Positions 1-12,626 of a stretch of 64,000 bases of DNA are shown here, piece by piece. Positions within the stretch are counted from its first letter, which is position 1. Each line of letters starts with the position of its first letter. The notes under the pieces are model-generated. The model did no database searches. It had not been told where the DNA came from and worked only from the letters and a program-made list of their open reading frames with translations. The stretch spans positions 62,001 to 126,000 of the forward strand of contig CAJIYK010000001.1 in the NCBI GenBank assembly GCA_905181685.1, read 5' to 3'. This stretch comes from Methylophilales bacterium BACL14 MAG-120910-bin43 (GTDB lineage: Bacteria > Pseudomonadota > Gammaproteobacteria > Burkholderiales > Methylophilaceae). Made by a program: the position numbers and the translations under genes.

Positions 1-454
1 AAGCAAAGGTTAGGCCGATGGATACACCCACAATACCCATTGCTTTTGTTCGGCTTTCATCAGAGGTTAAGTCTGCTAATAATGCACTTAAAACTGCTGA
101 AATTGCGCCAGCACCCTGAATCGCCCGACCTAAAATTATCAATTCAATATCATTTGTTAGTCCAGCACATAATGAGCCTACAATGAATAGTACTAAGCCA
201 AAATAAATGACCTTTTTACGTCCTATAACATCAGATACCATCCCAAAAGGAATTTGAAAGATTGCCTGAGTAAGCCCATAAATACCCAGTGCTAAACCTA
301 TTTGAAAGATCGATGGTTGACTTGGGAGTTCTGCAGCATAAATAGAAAAAATAGGTAGTATTAAAAAAATACCCAGCATTCTTAACGCATAGATAGAGGC
401 TAAAATTGAGCTGGCTTTTATTTCATTGGGGGACATTCTGTCTTTCTGAACCAT
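1..454 (-). CDS. MFS transporter, N-terminal part (runs off window start)
   Basis: Reverse-strand translation MVQKDRMSPNEIKASSILASIYALRMLGIFLILPIFSIYAAELPSQPSIFQIGLALGIYGLTQAIFQIPFGMVSDVIGRKKVIYFG... has MFS TM1/TM2 and the DxxGRKK loop; divergent from uvrA. Confidence 0.85.
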   Translation of the reverse strand, partial: MVQKDRMSPNEIKASSILASIYALRMLGIFLILPIFSIYAAELPSQPSIFQIGLALGIYGLTQAIFQIPFGMVSDVIGRKKVIYFGLVLFIVGSLCAGLTNDIELIILGRAIQGAGAISAVLSALLADLTSDESRTKAMGIVGVSIGLTFA

Positions 455-530
455 AAGAGTTGAATACGAGTCACATTAATCATAAATAATCCGTTATATT
501 ATCAGGTTGCGCATAATTAAATAAAAATTA

Positions 531-3340
531 ATGAATTATATAAATATTAAAGGGGCGAGAACCCATAACCTAAAAAATATCTCTCTTAACCTTCCTCGAA
601 ACAAATTGATTGTGATCACAGGTCTATCTGGATCGGGAAAATCATCACTAGCTTTTGACACACTTTATGCTGAAGGACAAAGAAGATATGTCGAGTCATT
701 ATCTGCCTACGCTAGACAGTTTCTTGACCGTTTAAATAAACCTGACGTAGACCTTATTGAGGGACTTTCGCCCGCAATATCTATCGAACAGAAATCCACT
801 TCTCATAATCCAAGATCTACTGTGGGAACAGTAACTGAAATACATGATTATTTGAGGCTTTTGTTTGCAAGAGCAGGTGATCCTGTTTGTCCAGAACATA
901 ATATTAAATTAGAAGCACAGACGATTTCGCAAATCGTTGATCAATTATTAGAACTTCCTGAAAATACAAAAGTAATTATTCTTGCCCCTGTCATAAATAA
1001 TCGTAAAGGGAGCCATACAGATTTAATAAACGAACTTAGAGCTCAAGGATTTATTAGAGTCAGACTAGATGGCACGATCTACGAGATAGATAATTTGCCT
1101 GAAATAGAAAAAAAAATAAATCACCAAATCGATGTTGTCATTGATCGGCTAAAAATAAATCAAGAAATAAAACAACGCATTACAGAATCTATTGAAACTG
1201 GTCTTAAATTAACCGATGGAAAGATTTTAGCGCTTGATATGGAAACAGAAGAAACGCGCTTTTTTCATCTAAATTTGCATGTCCCCATTGCGACTATGCT
1301 ATCCCAGAATTAGAACCTCGACTTTTTTCCTTTAATAACCCGATGGGCGCATGCCCCGATTGTGATGGGTTAGGCCATAAAAGTTTTTTTGACCCAGAAA
1401 AAGTGGTGGCTTTACCACAACTTTCATTAGCTGCAGGTGCAATTAAAGGTTGGGACAAAAGGAATCAATTTTATTTTCAAATTCTTTCAAGCTTAGCTAA
1501 ACATTATAATTTTGATTTAGAGACGCCATATGAAAATTTATCTCCTGAAATACAGTCAGTCGTTTTGTATGGGAGTAAAAAAGAAGTTATTAATTTTTCA
1601 TACCTTAGTGAGCAAGGAAAGATTTATTCAAAATCACATACTTTTGAAGGCATTTTAAATAACCTAACGAGACGTTATCAAGAAACTGAATCTGGCATTG
1701 TCAGAGATGAAATTGCTAAATATCTAAATGTACACACCTGCCCGACTTGTGAGGGAGCTAGATTGAGAGAGGAAGCTAGGCATGTTTTAGTTGGTGATAA
1801 AAATATTAATTTTATTTGTGAGCTTGCCTTAAGAAAAGCTTTTGATTTTTTTGAAAACCTTGAATTAAAGGGGGCTAAAGCTAAGGTAGCTGAAAAAATT
1901 ATTCAAGAAATAAAAAATAGAATTTTTTTTCTTATCAATGTCGGCCTAGATTATTTATCTCTTTCAAGGACGGCTGAAACCTTATCAGGAGGTGAAGCAC
2001 AGCGTATTAGATTAGCCTCTCAAATTGGAAGTGGGTTAACTGGCGTGATGTATGTTTTAGATGAGCCTTCAATAGGGCTGCATCAAAGAGATAATGCCAA
2101 ATTGTTAAAAACGCTTAAAAATTTACGTGACTTAGGCAATACAGTCATCGTAGTAGAGCATGACTATGACGCTATTATGGCAGCAGATTATGTTGTGGAT
2201 ATAGGTCCTGGAGCTGGGCTTCATGGCGGTCAAGTTATTGCGGAAGGAACACCCCAAGAAGTTTTAAATAATGAAAATTCACTCACAGGTCAATATTTAT
2301 CTGGTAAAAAAGTCATTGAATTATCAAAAGAAAAAACTAAACCAAATAGTGATTTTTTTCAAATTTTAAAAGCTAGCGGAAATAATTTAAAAAATGTAGA
2401 CCTTAAATTGCCTATTGGTTTGATGACATGCATTACAGGGTGTCTCAGGGAGTGGAAAATCTACTCTTATAAATAATACACTTTATCACTCACTCGCAAA
2501 GCATCTTTATAAAAGCAATTTAGAGATTGGGCCCCATAAGGAAATCATAGGCTTTGATTTTTTTGATAAAGTTGTCGACGTCAATCAGAGTCCTATTGGA
2601 AGAACCCCAGATCCAATCCAGCTACCTATACTGGGCTTTTTACGCCAATTCGAGATATATTTTCAAAAGTTCCCGAGAGTAAACTTAGAGGTTATGCTCC
2701 GGTAGATTTTCATTTAATGTTAAAGGGGGAAGATGTGAGTCATGTGAGGGTGACGGTGTCGTATAAAGTTGAAATGCATTTTTTACCTGACGTTTATGTT
2801 AAATGTGATTTTTGTGAAGGTCAACGTTACAACAGAGAAACTCTAGAAATTAAATATAAAAATAAAAACATACACGACGTACTTTCTATGACAGTCGAAC
2901 AAGCTTACGATTTTTTTAGTGCTATCCCTGTTATTGAAAGGAAATTAAAGACTCTATTAAATGTAGGGTTAAGTTATATAAAACTTGGACAAAATGCCAC
3001 CACTCTTTCAGGTGGTGAGGCACAAAGAGTCAAGCTTGCCTTAGAGTTATCGAAAAGAGATACAGGAAGGACCTTATATATTCTTGATGAGCCTACAACA
3101 GGTCTTCATTTTGCTGATATTCAACTTCTTTTAAATGTCCTTCACCAATTGAAAAAAAATGGAAACACCTTAGCAATTATTGAACATAATTTAGATGTGA
3201 TTAAAACTGCTGATTGGATTATTGATTTGGGTCCAGAAGGGGGTGACGGTGGTGGTGAAATTATCGCTGAAGGAACACCGAATGAGATCTGCAAAAATAA
3301 AAATAGTTATACAGGAAAGTTTTTAAAAGATTACTTATAG
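531..3340 (+). CDS. uvrA: Excinuclease ABC subunit A, interrupted by several 1-nt frameshifts
   Basis: Fragments 531-1313, 1343-2476, 2717-3340 are collinear UvrA; Walker [36 protein letters not shown], two LSGGEAQR signatures, CPDCDGLG zinc site; intervening UvrA residues recoverable in other frames. Confidence 0.97.
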
Positions 3341-4142
3341 GATTTGATAAATTGACTTGGTATCTGGTTTTTGATGATGCCAAATATTAAAGGCGGCGGC
3401 GGCTTGTTCAACCAGCATCCCTAACCCATCAGAAAATTTTGCTTTATTTTGTTCAGCCATCAATAAAAAAGATGTTTGCTTGCCATACATCATGTCGTAC
3501 CAAAAATGTCCCTTTAAATTTTCAGGAAATATGGCATTGCCATTCCCTAAAGATGATGAGGTTGCATTTATAATTAAATCAAAAGTAATGTCTTCTTTGG
3601 GCTTAAGACATTTAATAAAACATCGTTGTCCTTAGCTAATAAAGACCAATCTCTGCCATATCATGAGATTTGGATATAGTTCTATTAGTTAAGAAAATAG
3701 TTTGAGGTTGTTGCGAAATCAAATCAAACATCACCCCATTGGATGCACCACCTGCACCAATAACTAATATTTTTTTATTTTCTAGGCTCACATTTTTTGT
3801 TAAAAGATCAGTCACAAGCCCCAAGCCGTCTGTCGTATCTCCATATAATTTATCGTTTTTTATAGAAATTGTATTCACTGATTTTGTCTGTTCAGCCCTT
3901 GAGGATAATTCGTCGCAAATCTCATAGGCTAAGTTCTTTAGGGGCAATGTAATATTTAGCCCCTCATATCCCTTCTGCTTCAAATCAGAAAGTGTTTTTT
4001 TAAAATGCATACTTTCCACATCTATTCTCTGGTAGTCAAGATCTATAGCAAATTGGCTTGCAAAATATTGGTGAATCTTGGGCGACAGAGAATGTGATAT
4101 TGGATGGCCTAGCACGGCAAATTTTTTATTTAACTTGGTCAT
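3335..4142 (-). CDS. aroE: Shikimate dehydrogenase, frameshifted near 3640
   Basis: [24 protein letters not shown]..., [16 protein letters not shown]-terminal ...[33 protein letters not shown] recoverable in 3335-3640. Confidence 0.93.
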
Positions 4143-4220
4143 AAAATTATTATAAAACGTATCACTTGATGTACATAAATTAATATTTTTGAATTATATT
4201 GGTGCATTTTTTTTACATAT

Positions 4221-4239
4221 TTGCACTTAAATAGTGCAA
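4221..4239. promoter_or_regulatory. Putative NtrC-binding palindrome upstream of glnA
   Basis: TTGCACT-TAAAT-AGTGCAA, perfect inverted repeat matching the NtrC consensus TGCAC-N7-GTGCA. Confidence 0.75.
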
Positions 4240-4281
4240 TTTGTACATAATATGTTTATTTTTATATAAAAATAAGTAAAA

Positions 4282-4298
4282 TTGCACCAATAAGTGTA
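4282..4298. promoter_or_regulatory. Second, weaker NtrC-like site upstream of glnA
   Basis: TTGCACC-AATA-AGTGTA; one base shorter spacing than consensus and one mismatch. Confidence 0.4.
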
Positions 4299-4350
4299 CT
4301 TAATGCGTAATAATTTAAAAAAATAGAACATTAATTAAGGAGTAAATAGT

Positions 4351-5760
4351 ATGTCGGTAGCTAATGTAATGAAAAAAATTAAAAGTAATAACGTTAAATT
4401 CGTTGATTTTAGATTTTCAGATACCAAAGGTAAGGAACAACATGTGACGGTACCAATCTCTGCATTTGACAAGAGTAAGTTCACAGATGGGCATGCTTTT
4501 GATGGTTCCTCAGTTGCAGGTTGGAAAGGTATTAACGCGTCAGATATGTTACTTTTCCCAGATCCTAATACGGCTAATATTGATCCATTTATGGAAGAAT
4601 CAACGCTCATTCTTACTTGTAACGTAGTTGATCCTGAAGATGGCAAAGGCTATGACAGAGATCCACGAACAATTGCAAATCGTGCTGAGCAGTATCTTAA
4701 AAAAACTGGTATTGGTGATACAGTCTACTTTGGTCCTGAACCTGAATTTTTTGTTTTTGATTCTATTACCTGGGATTCAGGTATGAGTGGATCTTCAGTA
4801 AAAATTAGTTCTGAGGAAGCCGAGTGGGACTCCAAAACAGAACATGAAGGTGGTAACGTGGGTCATAGACCTAGAGTTAAGGGTGGGTATTTTCCTGTAC
4901 CTCCTGTTGACTCACTTCAAGACCTTCGCTCTCAAATGTGTCTCACATTAGAAGAAATGGGTGTTCCAGTTGAAGTGCATCACCATGAAGTCGCTGGCTC
5001 AGGTCAGAATGAGATTGGTACTAAATTTTCATCGCTTACAGAAAGAGCAGATTGGACGCAAATACTTAAATACGTTGTCATGAACACAGCTCATCATTAT
5101 GGAAAGACTGCGACATTTATGCCAAAACCCGTCCTTAACGACAATGGAACTGGCATGCATGTCCACCAATCTATTTGGAAAAAAGGTAAAAACCTTTTTG
5201 CAGGAAAGAAATATGCTAACTTAAGTGATGAAGCACTTTATTACATTGGTGGGATTATCAAACACGGTAAAGCACTCAATGCCATAACGAACCCTTCAAC
5301 TAATTCATATAAACGTCTTGTACCAGGGTTTGAAGCGCCTGTGATGCTGGCTTATTCAGCAAAAAATAGATCTGCAGCAATCAGAATTCCTCATGTTTCT
5401 TCAGATAATGCAAGAAGAATCGAAGTAAGATTCCCAGATCCTATGGCTAATCCATATCTTGCATTTAGTGCAATGATGATGGCAGGTCTTGATGGTATTC
5501 AAAATAAAATTCATCCTGGTGATGGTGAAACAAGAGATTTATATGACTTAACAGCCCAAGAGGAAGCAAAAATTCCACAGGTTGCCGCATCTCTTGAAGA
5601 GGCTTTAGCTGAATTAGATAAAGACCGCGAGTTCTTAACTCGAGGTGGCGTCTTTAGTGATGACTTTATCGATAGTTACATCGGCCTTAAAATGGAAGAT
5701 GTCACACGCATGAGAATGACACCACATCCTGTAGAGTTTGATATGTACTACAGCCTATAA
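4351..5760 (+). CDS. glnA: Glutamine synthetase type I
   Basis: Intact 469 aa [61 protein letters not shown] signatures. Confidence 0.98.
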   Translation: MSVANVMKKIKSNNVKFVDFRFSDTKGKEQHVTVPISAFDKSKFTDGHAFDGSSVAGWKGINASDMLLFPDPNTANIDPFMEESTLILTCNVVDPEDGKGYDRDPRTIANRAEQYLKKTGIGDTVYFGPEPEFFVFDSITWDSGMSGSSVKISSEEAEWDSKTEHEGGNVGHRPRVKGGYFPVPPVDSLQDLRSQMCLTLEEMGVPVEVHHHEVAGSGQNEIGTKFSSLTERADWTQILKYVVMNTAHHYGKTATFMPKPVLNDNGTGMHVHQSIWKKGKNLFAGKKYANLSDEALYYIGGIIKHGKALNAITNPSTNSYKRLVPGFEAPVMLAYSAKNRSAAIRIPHVSSDNARRIEVRFPDPMANPYLAFSAMMMAGLDGIQNKIHPGDGETRDLYDLTAQEEAKIPQVAASLEEALAELDKDREFLTRGGVFSDDFIDSYIGLKMEDVTRMRMTPHPVEFDMYYSL

Positions 5761-5770
5761 GAAACTAATT

Positions 5771-5799
5771 AAAGCGGGGCTTAGCCTCGCTTTTTTTTA
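5771..5799 (+). terminator. Rho-independent terminator after glnA
   Basis: aaagcgggg-cttag-cctcgctttttttt, stem with one mismatch plus T tract. Confidence 0.75.
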
Positions 5800-5811
5800 A
5801 ATAAAATTATC

Positions 5812-5830
5812 TTGCACTTTTATTGTGCAT
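5812..5830. promoter_or_regulatory. Putative NtrC-binding palindrome upstream of ntrB
   Basis: ttgcactttta-ttgtgcat: TGCAC-N7-GTGCA between glnA terminator and ntrB start. Confidence 0.65.
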
Positions 5831-5878
5831 TAAATTTTTTACAATACCCATTAAAGTTGAAGAAGTTGGAATGAAAAA

Positions 5879-6976
5879 ATGAGTAATAAAGTTAATAAAA
5901 TAAAATATGAAGGGATGGAGTCATTAGTCACCGCCGTCATTGTTTGTGATAAAGATTTGATTATTAATTATATTAATCCCAGTACCGAGACGCTCTTTGA
6001 GGTGAGTGCTAAACAAGCCGTCAATAATAATATAAGTATATTTTTTGAAGATACTAATAATTTTTTCAAAAAGATACTCCAAAAAGTTGATCAGCAAAAA
6101 AATAGCTACAAGGAACATGAGTACTTTCTTCAAACGCATCAGAAAAAAACAATCTGCGTCAGCTTAACTGTACAGCTTTGATTGATTCCAGTGATGAATT
6201 TATTATTGAATTCATACAAATGGATCAGCAATTAAAAGTAGCTAGAGAAGAGAGAATGTTCATTCAACAGCAAGCAAATACAGAATTACTTAGAAATTTG
6301 GCCCATGAAGTTAGAAATCCTCTCGGTGGACTTAGAGGCGCAGCTCAACTACTTGAGCAAGAATTAGATAAAGATTCATTAAAAGAATATACACAAATTA
6401 TTATCAATGAAGCAGATAGACTTCAAAATCTTATGAACAGAATGCTTACGCCGCATCAAATGCCTGTTTACAAAAAAACCAATATTCATGAAATTTTAGA
6501 GCGGGTAAGAAGTTTAATTTTATCTGAGTTCTCAAGTGATATTTCTTTCATCAGAGATTACGATGTCAGTCTCCCAGAGTTTATTGTTGATCGGGAAAAA
6601 CTGATTCAAGCCATTTTAAATATTGCGAGAAATGGCGCGCAAGCGATGAAATTAAATAATCAAGACAGATATGCAGCTATCATTTATTACTCGGGCAGAA
6701 AGGCAGATTGTTTTCAGAAAAAAGAAACATGCCACCGCTATTCGAATCGATATTATTGATAATGGTCCAGGGATTAAAAATGAATTAATAGACAAAATAT
6801 TTTTTCCGCTAGTCACTGGTAACGAAAATGGTTCAGGATTAGGTTTATCCCTAGCTCAAAACTTAATCTCACTTCATCAGGGCATGATTGACTGTCATAG
6901 CGTTCCTGGAAACACCGTATTTTCTATCATTTTGCCTATCGAAAATAATTTAATACCGACCAAGGAGAAAAAATGA
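5879..6976 (+). CDS. ntrB: Nitrogen regulation sensor histidine kinase NtrB, frameshifted near 6170 and 6710
   Basis: PAS-like N-terminus; LAHEVRNPLGGLRGAAQLLEQEL H-box; DNGPGIKNELIDKIFFPLVTGNENGSGLGLSLAQNLI. Confidence 0.93.
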
Positions 6977-8364
6977 GCCAGGTCTGGGTTTTAGATGATG
7001 ATAAATCAATTCGTTGGGTTTTTGAAAAAGCACTAGCAAAAGCTAATATCACTTTTGAATGCTTTTCTAACACCAATGAGGCTATCAATAAATTTAATCA
7101 TGAAAAACCTCAAGCGATTATCAGTGACATAAGAATGCCTGGTGAATCTGGTATTGAATTTTTAACAAAAGTAAAAAATAAATTTCCTGAAATTCCCATC
7201 ATCATCATGACAGCTTATTCTGATTTAGATACTGCTGTCACCGCTTTCAAAAGGGAGCCTTTGAGTATATTGCAAAGCCTTTTGATATTAATAAAGTGTA
7301 TCAATATCATTGAACAAGCCCTCGAATCTATTAGTAAAAAAATTGATGATGAAGTGCTGGGTGAACTCCCTGAAATTATTGGCCAAGCAAAATCTATGCA
7401 GGATGTTTTTAGGGCGATTGGACGTTTGAGTCAATCTAATGCCATGGTCTTACTCAATGGTGAATCTGGCTCTGGAAAAGAATTGGTGGCTAAGGCAATT
7501 CATAAAAATAGCCATCGAAAAATAATCGAGTTTATTGCGATTAACACTGCCGCTATCCCAATGATCTTTTAGAGGCTGAGCTTTTTGGTTTTGAGAAAGG
7601 GTGCATTTACTGGTGCAAATTCACAACGAAAAGGTAAGTTTGAGCAAGCCAATCAAGGGACATTATTTTTAGATGAGATTGGTGATATGCCAATGGACGT
7701 ACAAACTACGATTATTACGTGTGCTGAGTGAAGGGACAGTTTTATCGAGTGGGGGGCAGGATTTAATTACTGTTGATGTTAGGGTGATTGCCGCTACCCA
7801 TCAAGATCTTGAGACATTGGTTAAATCAGGTCAATTTAGGGAAGATTTATTTCATAGACTTAATGTCATTCGTATCAAAGTCCCTCCGCTTCGTGATAGG
7901 GTTGAGGATATTCCCTTCTTTCCCAATATTTTTTAAATAAAAGTGCCAAGCAACTCAATGTGAAATTAAAATCACTTTCACCAGAGGTCATAGAATATTT
8001 TAAGAATTTATTCTGGCAAGGTAATGTGAGGCAACTTGAAAATATTTGTCATTGGCTAACGGTGATGGCCCCAGGAAATGTCATTAATGTCAGTGATTTA
8101 CCTGCTGAATTAAATAGTGAACCCGTATCTTCCGGAACAGAATCATCGAACTGGAAGGAAAACTTAGGCAGGGAGGTTTCTAAAATACTTCTTACAGGAG
8201 AAGTAGATATTTTTAAGGATTACACAAATATTTTTGAAAAAGAACTGATTATCAAGCCTTAAATATACAAAAGGAAGGAAGGTTGAGGCGGCCAAACTAT
8301 TAGGAATCGGCAGAAATACAATTACTCGAAAATAAAAGAATTAGAGATTAAATCTCATGAATAA
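6973..8364 (+). CDS. ntrC: Nitrogen regulation response regulator NtrC, multiple frameshifts
   Basis: Receiver domain [34 protein letters not shown] Walker [24 protein letters not shown]-terminal Fis-like HTH ([25 protein letters not shown]) recoverable at 8265-8364. Confidence 0.93.
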
Positions 8365-8367
8365 AAA

Positions 8368-8392
8368 AAAGGCTCCCTAAGGAGCCTTTTTT
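8368..8392. terminator. Bidirectional terminator between ntrC and porin
   Basis: aaaggctcc-ctaa-ggagcctttttt, perfect stem with flanking A and T tracts. Confidence 0.85.
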
Positions 8393-8419
8393 AATGTTAC
8401 GTTCTCTTAGAATTAAATT

Positions 8420-9609
8420 CTAGAAGAATAAGATTGCACCAACTGAGAAGATGTCTTGAGTTGCAACGCCATTCATGTGACTTAGACTCAACATCTGAAT
8501 ACTCAGCAACTAAGTTTAAGTGCTTAGTTAACGGATGGTATGCACCAATTGTTAACATTTCATTTTCTTTAACTAGGTTGTTAGCAGCTTCACCAGAAGC
8601 GAGATCTAGTTTAGATTCACCATATGAAACACCAAGTTTAGTACCCATTGGTATCACGTATGTTGCCTGAACATAACCACCGTCAGAATCACGTTCTTCA
8701 CCATGTGTATCATAACCATCACGTAATAGACCTGTTGTACCAACACCTTCACCAGAGTAACCATAAGCTACTAAGTTGATGTTCATAACAGTTGCTGAAA
8801 CACCAGCTTCAAATGCAGTTGCATCTTCACTTGCTAGTCAGCAGTTAAACCTGTTACTTCTTGTGTGAAGAAACCAGCCCAAACTTTACCAGCGAAGTCG
8901 CCTGTCCATGAGTAAGATGCTTGCCCTTGGAAACCAAACTTATCAGTGTTACCTGTAGATGCAGCTGATAATAGCACCTGAAGCAGTTACGTTCCATGGT
9001 TGCATTACACCCAAGTAGCTGAAAAGCCGTTCATGTTAGGTGTTGTATATGCAATTTGACCATTCCAGTCAGCATAAATATAACCTGTACCGATACGACC
9101 TAAAGTAGTTGTAGTACCACCAGATGTACCTACTACACCTGTGAACCCACACCTAATAATGTCATATCATTAAGAATCGCTGTTGAACCAAAGATACCAA
9201 GATCTTTACCCACTTTAACAGAACCCCATGATTTATCACCAAATGTTAAGAACGCTTGACGATTTTCAGAACCACCACCACCTGCAAGAGCACCAGTAGT
9301 AGATGCACCAGGCTGGAATGAAATAGTTACAGATGTATCAAGATCATTCTGACGTGTAGTTGCTGTGAAGCCTAACCATGATGGTAAAAGACCTGTGTTA
9401 ATAGAAGCTGCTGTATCGTCATTACTTTAGTGTTAGCAAGACCACCTGTAGCTTGCTGTATCTCTATTGTCAGCTATGATTGCGAATGCATTAACGTTAC
9501 CGTTCATATCCACAGTCCACTCACCCGCGTCCCATGTGATACCTGCATTAGCAACTGAAGCTGATGCTAATACCGCACCTGCTACTGCTGCTTTAATTTT
9601 GTTATTCAT
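8420..9609 (-). CDS. Gram-negative general porin, multiple frameshifts
   Basis: Start MNNKIKAAVAGAVLASASVANAGITWDAGEWTVDMNGNVNAF (signal peptide and first strand); terminal ...GAILFF with C-terminal Phe; strands such as GYVQATYVIPMGTKLGVSYGESKLD. Confidence 0.85.
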
Positions 9610-9683
9610 ATGTTTCTCCTTGATTTAAAAATTTTTAAAGCTTTTCACATTCTTAAAATAAAAAACTTTAAGAAGTTAGATAC

Positions 9684-9712
9684 ATTATCCATCAGTTAAG
9701 TATCCTTCGCAA
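9684..9712 (-). promoter_or_regulatory. Putative sigma-70 promoter for porin
   Basis: Reverse strand TTGCGA-N17-GATAAT upstream of the porin start. Confidence 0.45.
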
Positions 9713-9799
9713 GCTTTTTGTCTTTTTTTTGGTACATTTTCATTATTTTGTTGTTTAAATGCAACAAATCTTATAGAAAAGACACTAAGAAGACTTGTT

Positions 9800-10914
9800 T
9801 TATTGAATACTTTTACTTTGGCAAAGTTTTTCAAAGGTTTGAAGCGCAAAACGGTCTGTCATCCCTGCAATATAGTCTGAAACAAGACTTAGCTAGCTCA
9901 TTTTGGTTATGTTCTTCTGTAATATTAATAAGTCAGGGTTTTGCATTAATTTTTCAAATATCGAATTAATCACATCATGGGCGTTGTCTGTCATCGCCTG
10001 AACTCGGGGTGAAGATAAAGCGCTTCTCTTAAAAATTGCTTCAAAGATTGTTGTTTTTTTGTCATATCTTCTGATAAAGCAATCATTGGTCCTGCATTCC
10101 TAACATCATCAATAGAATTAAACTTTTTTTATCTATTCTGCTTGAGATATGACATAGAGTCCATAATAAAAATATTCATCATTCGTCGTATGGTTGCTCT
10201 CATACACTGTCTCTCATTAATTGATGGTGACTCTGATTTTACTTCTAATGCTATTTCATTAAAAAATGGTACATCTTGTAATTGATCAAATGTCAGCAGC
10301 CCTGAGCGAAAGCCATCATCAATATCATGATGGTTATAAGCAATTTCATCAGCAAAGTTGACCAGCTGTGCCTCCAGTGAGGGTTGCTTCTTTTGAATAA
10401 AACGCTCCCACTTCGACCTAATTTTAAGAGCATTTTTATTTGAACAATGTTTTAAAATTCCCTCTCTTGTCTCAAATGTCAGGTTAAGGCCCTTAAAATC
10501 AACATAATCATTCTCTAATACATCAACAATTCTTAAAGATTGAAGGTTATGTTCAAAGCCACCATACGCTTTCATACATTGATTTAACGCAGTTTGCCCT
10601 GCGTGACCAAATGGCGTATGGCCTAAGTCATGAGCAAGCGCAATCGCTTCTGCTAAATCCTCATGCAGCCCTAACGTTCTTGAGATACCCGTGCAATTTG
10701 AGCAACCTCCAGTGAATGGGTCAGTCGTGTCCTAAACATATCCCCTTCATGATTCACAAAAACTTGTGTCTTATATTCTAAGTCTCCTAAATGCACCTGA
10801 ATGAATAATGCGGTCACGATCTCTTTGAAAGTCATTTCGAAGTTTTGAAGGGGCCTCTTTAAATTGCCTACCTAAACTTTTTTGGGGGTCAGCAGCGAAA
10901 GGTTTTAAATTCAT
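9800..10914 (-). CDS. dgt: dGTP triphosphohydrolase-like HD protein, frameshifted
   Basis: Start [76 protein letters not shown]-term [25 protein letters not shown]. Confidence 0.92.
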
Positions 10915-10926
10915 GAGAATAAAACT

Positions 10927-12002
10927 TTAATGTGAAGATTCTAGTACTTGTCGAAGCTTTGAAGGATCATAGGCATTGGTTAAGACTGCTTCTCCTATTG
11001 ATTTTTGAAGCACTAAATTAATCTGTCCATCCTTTGTTTTCTTATCAAGCATCATGAGCTCTAAATATTTTTCAACAGAAATTGTAGGGGGTTTCGTAGG
11101 TAACCCAGCACTTTTTATCAGCTTAATGATTCGTTTTACATCTTTATCTGATAGCCAATCCATGCTCTGTGATAGCCTTGCTGCCATCACCATTCCTGCG
11201 CTAACCGCTTCCCCATGCAGCCAGTTACCATAGCCTTGTGCGACTTCAATCGCATGCCCGAAAGTGTGTCCTAAATTTAATATTGCCCTGATACCTGATT
11301 CAAATTCATCCGCCTCAACAACATCTGCTTTATTTTGACAAGATCGCAATATAGCCTCAATTAAAAGGTCTAGATTCATTGCAACTAGCGATTGAATATT
11401 ATCTTCAAGCCATTCAAAAAATCTTACATCTCTAATTAGGCCATACTTAATAACCTCCGCTAAACCTGCTGATAGCTCTCGCCTTGGCAATGTGCTTAAG
11501 ACATTCACATCCGTTATGACACACTTTGGTTGATAAAAAGCGCCTATCATATTTTTACCTAAAGGATGATTAATGCCCGTTTTCCCACCCACGGATGAGT
11601 CGACTTGTGAAAGTAATGTAGTAGGTATCTGTATAAAATTTATTCCCCTCATGAAAGTGGCTGCCGCAAAGCCAGTGAGATCACCGATAACACCTCCACC
11701 TAAGGCAATGAGTGTGGTATTTCGATCTGCTTTATTTTTAAGCAGCTCAGAATAAATGATATTTAATGAATCCGTATTTTTATTTTTTTCTCCATCAGGC
11801 AAGATGATAGTGATGACATCCTTATGAGGTGATAAAGAATTTATAAGTGGCTCTAGTAGATATCAGCAACAAGATCGTTTGTAATGATTACAATTTTTTT
11901 ATGCGGTAAGTGTTGGCTTATTAGCTCATAATCTGAAATTAAACCTTGACCAATATATATAGGGTAACTTCGATCATCAAATTTAATATTAATAGTTTTC
12001 AT
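10927..12002 (-). CDS. aroB: 3-dehydroquinate synthase, frameshift near 11860
   Basis: [61 protein letters not shown]-term [20 protein letters not shown]. Confidence 0.95.
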
Positions 12003-12006
12003 AAAT

Positions 12007-12525
12007 TTAATTTATTATTCTAATGATTTCGTTAACGACTTCATGAATTCTTTTGTTTTTTGTGGCTATCTTGAAGTCTGCAATCTCCTCATATAGAGGC
12101 TCTCGTTCCTGACATAATTTTTTAATAATTAATTCAACGTTCCCATTTTTTAATAATGGCCTAGTTTTGTCATTTTTCATTCTTAAAATCAAATCTTTTT
12201 GATTAGATTTTAAATATATTACTATCCCATTTTTTGCTAAAAGATCACGATTAGATTTTGAAAGAATGATGCCTCCCCCTGTCGCTAAAACAATATTTTG
12301 TTTGCTCACAAGCTCTTTCAAAATATCTTTTTCTCTCTCACGGAAACCAGCCTCTCCCTCATACTCAAATATCATTGGCACATTAACGCCCAATTTTTCC
12401 TCTATTACCTGATCACTATCATAAAAATGTTTATCCAATTTTTTAGACAAAATTTTACCTAAAGTCGTTTTACCTGAACCCATCAAACCTATTAGGTAAA
12501 TATTTTTATATTTTTTCATATTCAA
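12007..12525 (-). CDS. aroK: Shikimate kinase
   Basis: Intact 172 aa; IYLIGLMGSGKTTLGKILSKKL, FYDSDQVIEEKLGVNVPMIFEYEGEAGFREREKDIL. Confidence 0.96.
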   Translation of the reverse strand: MNMKKYKNIYLIGLMGSGKTTLGKILSKKLDKHFYDSDQVIEEKLGVNVPMIFEYEGEAGFREREKDILKELVSKQNIVLATGGGIILSKSNRDLLAKNGIVIYLKSNQKDLILRMKNDKTRPLLKNGNVELIIKKLCQEREPLYEEIADFKIATKNKRIHEVVNEIIRIIN

Positions 12526-12626
12526 GCCAAGCCAAAATAAAATTATAAATCAATTAAAACTTATAATGAAAATGTTCAGCTCTATAATATACTTATATCG
12601 ATTATAAAAATTAAAAAATCAATTCC

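Noticed and set aside
1250-1345. Programmed ribosomal frameshifting at T/A runs
   Set aside because: Breaks occur in too many unrelated genes, in both directions, and not consistently at slippery heptamers with downstream structure; prfA itself is intact and no prfB-type site is involved
531-3340. uvrA, ntrC, metH, gatA/gatB and others as pseudogenes or naturally split genes
   Set aside because: Conserved residues continue immediately in adjacent frames with no gaps and usually no new ribosome-binding sites; essential genes are affected equally, so sequencing error is more likely than decay
4335-4646. 103-aa minus ORF opposite glnA start
   Set aside because: Antisense to highly conserved GlnA N-terminus; would also cover the glnA RBS
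9718-9969. 83-aa + strand ORF MSFFWYIFIILLFKCNKSYRKD...
   Set aside because: Overlaps the C-terminus of dgt on the opposite strand ([19 protein letters not shown]), which is well supported
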